Below, piece by piece: positions 63,730 to 64,000 of a DNA stretch of 64,000 nucleotides (position 1 is the stretch's first letter; every line of letters begins with the position of its first letter). The stretch covers positions 28,811-92,810 of the forward strand of contig JAENZE010000004.1 in the NCBI GenBank assembly GCA_016841425.1, read 5' to 3'. A model generated the notes under the pieces. The model saw only the letters and a list, made by a program, of their open reading frames with translations. It was not told the origin of the DNA and did not search any database. This DNA is from Syntrophomonas sp. Its GTDB lineage: Bacteria > Bacillota > Syntrophomonadia > Syntrophomonadales > Syntrophomonadaceae. The position numbers and the translations under genes are program-made.

Positions 63730-64000
63730 GGAAGCCCCCTTCGGGGACCACAATTTATGCTCGCAGAGCTCCAGAGATTAAGGAAGCCCCCTTCGGGGAC
63801 CACAATTTATGCTCGCAAAGCTCCAAAGATTAAGGAAGCCCCCTCCGGGGACCACAATTTATGTTCGCAGAGCTCCAAAGATTAAGGAAGCCCCCTCCGG
63901 GGACCACAATTTATGCTCGCAAAGCTCCAAAGATTAAGGAAGCCCCCTTCGGGGACCACAATTTATGTTCGCAAAGCTCCAGAGATTAAGGAAGCCCCCT
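63730..64000. repeat. 52-bp tandem repeat, at least five copies
   Basis: Units begin (GGAAGCCCCC) at 63730, 63782, 63834, 63886, 63938 and 63990, an exact 52-base period, the last cut by the window edge. Copies differ at only four or so positions (TTCGGGG/TCCGGGG, TGCTCGC/TGTTCGC, CAGAGC/CAAAGC, CAGAG/CAAAG). Each can form a small CCC-TTCG-GGG hairpin. There are no unique spacers. A diverged single unit lies near 4235-4282. Confidence 0.9.

Noticed and set aside
63730..64000. CRISPR array at the right edge
   Set aside because: The whole 52-base unit is repeated, including what would be spacers; there are no unique spacers and no cas genes, so it is a plain tandem repeat.

Overview
The window looks like chromosome of an anaerobic, spore-forming member of the Bacillota (clostridial or Syntrophomonas-like). 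The support is strong AAGGAGG-type ribosome binding sites with frequent GTG/TTG starts, a tryptophan T-box leader, sporulation-type genes (a YyaC protein, a SleB-like cortex hydrolase, a DUF4489 protein), a ferredoxin-linked indolepyruvate oxidoreductase and a KamA-type radical SAM enzyme. The species cannot be named from the sequence alone. No rRNA, tRNA or CRISPR array was recognised.

Layout. 1-7300: a truncated sodium/solute symporter, phenylacetate-CoA ligase, HisC-type aminotransferase, YyaC, then iorAB; together these could interconvert aromatic amino acids, aryl-pyruvates and aryl-CoAs. 4130-4781 between them is filled by palindromic REP/MITE-like elements. 7452-12900: an HTH-Uma2 protein, an RlmD-type RNA methyltransferase, two minor genes and a patch of gene debris (an Imm-5-like gene fused to the tail of a DUF3795 gene, and the tail of a second RlmD-type gene). 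12902-26775: a glycogen island (phosphorylase, GT5 synthase, branching enzyme on the opposite strand, GT4 transferase, NDP-sugar pyrophosphorylase fused to an apparently dead phosphomutase, a solo CBM25, and a GH13-GH77 fusion) with no recognisable glgC/glgD. 27239-34284: small housekeeping genes, a decayed yjdF/toxin region, a hydrolase operon, and a resistance-type operon (XRE-pentapeptide regulator, two-gene ABC exporter, FtsX fragment) of visibly higher G+C.

34313-37473 is a tryptophan-type ABC uptake operon behind a promoter and T-box whose specifier codon is UGG. 37616-46981 holds a lactate/malate dehydrogenase-like gene, DUF4397, DUF3784 and intact DUF3795 proteins, a SleB hydrolase, a PurF paralogue with Ser where the catalytic Cys should be, an MFS transporter, a PadR regulator and an enoyl-CoA hydratase. 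47119-54935 holds a KamA-family enzyme with altered substrate residues, DUF488, a DEAD-box helicase, a double GNAT protein, an FAH-family hydrolase, two small genes and a TipA-like MerR regulator with an internal start. 55134-63726 holds a DUF4489 protein, a TetR regulator translationally coupled to a rifampicin-phosphotransferase-like enzyme, a flavoprotein, DegV, a REP-associated transposase (RAYT) bounded by its own palindromes, and AICAR transformylase. From 63730 to the right edge runs a 52-bp tandem repeat.

The most distinctive theme is non-coding: RAYT-type GGGGACGG palindromes, GTGCCAGGCAC palindromes that supply the last codons and stop of host genes, GGAAGC hairpins and a 52-bp tandem repeat, several of them shared between distant intergenic regions.
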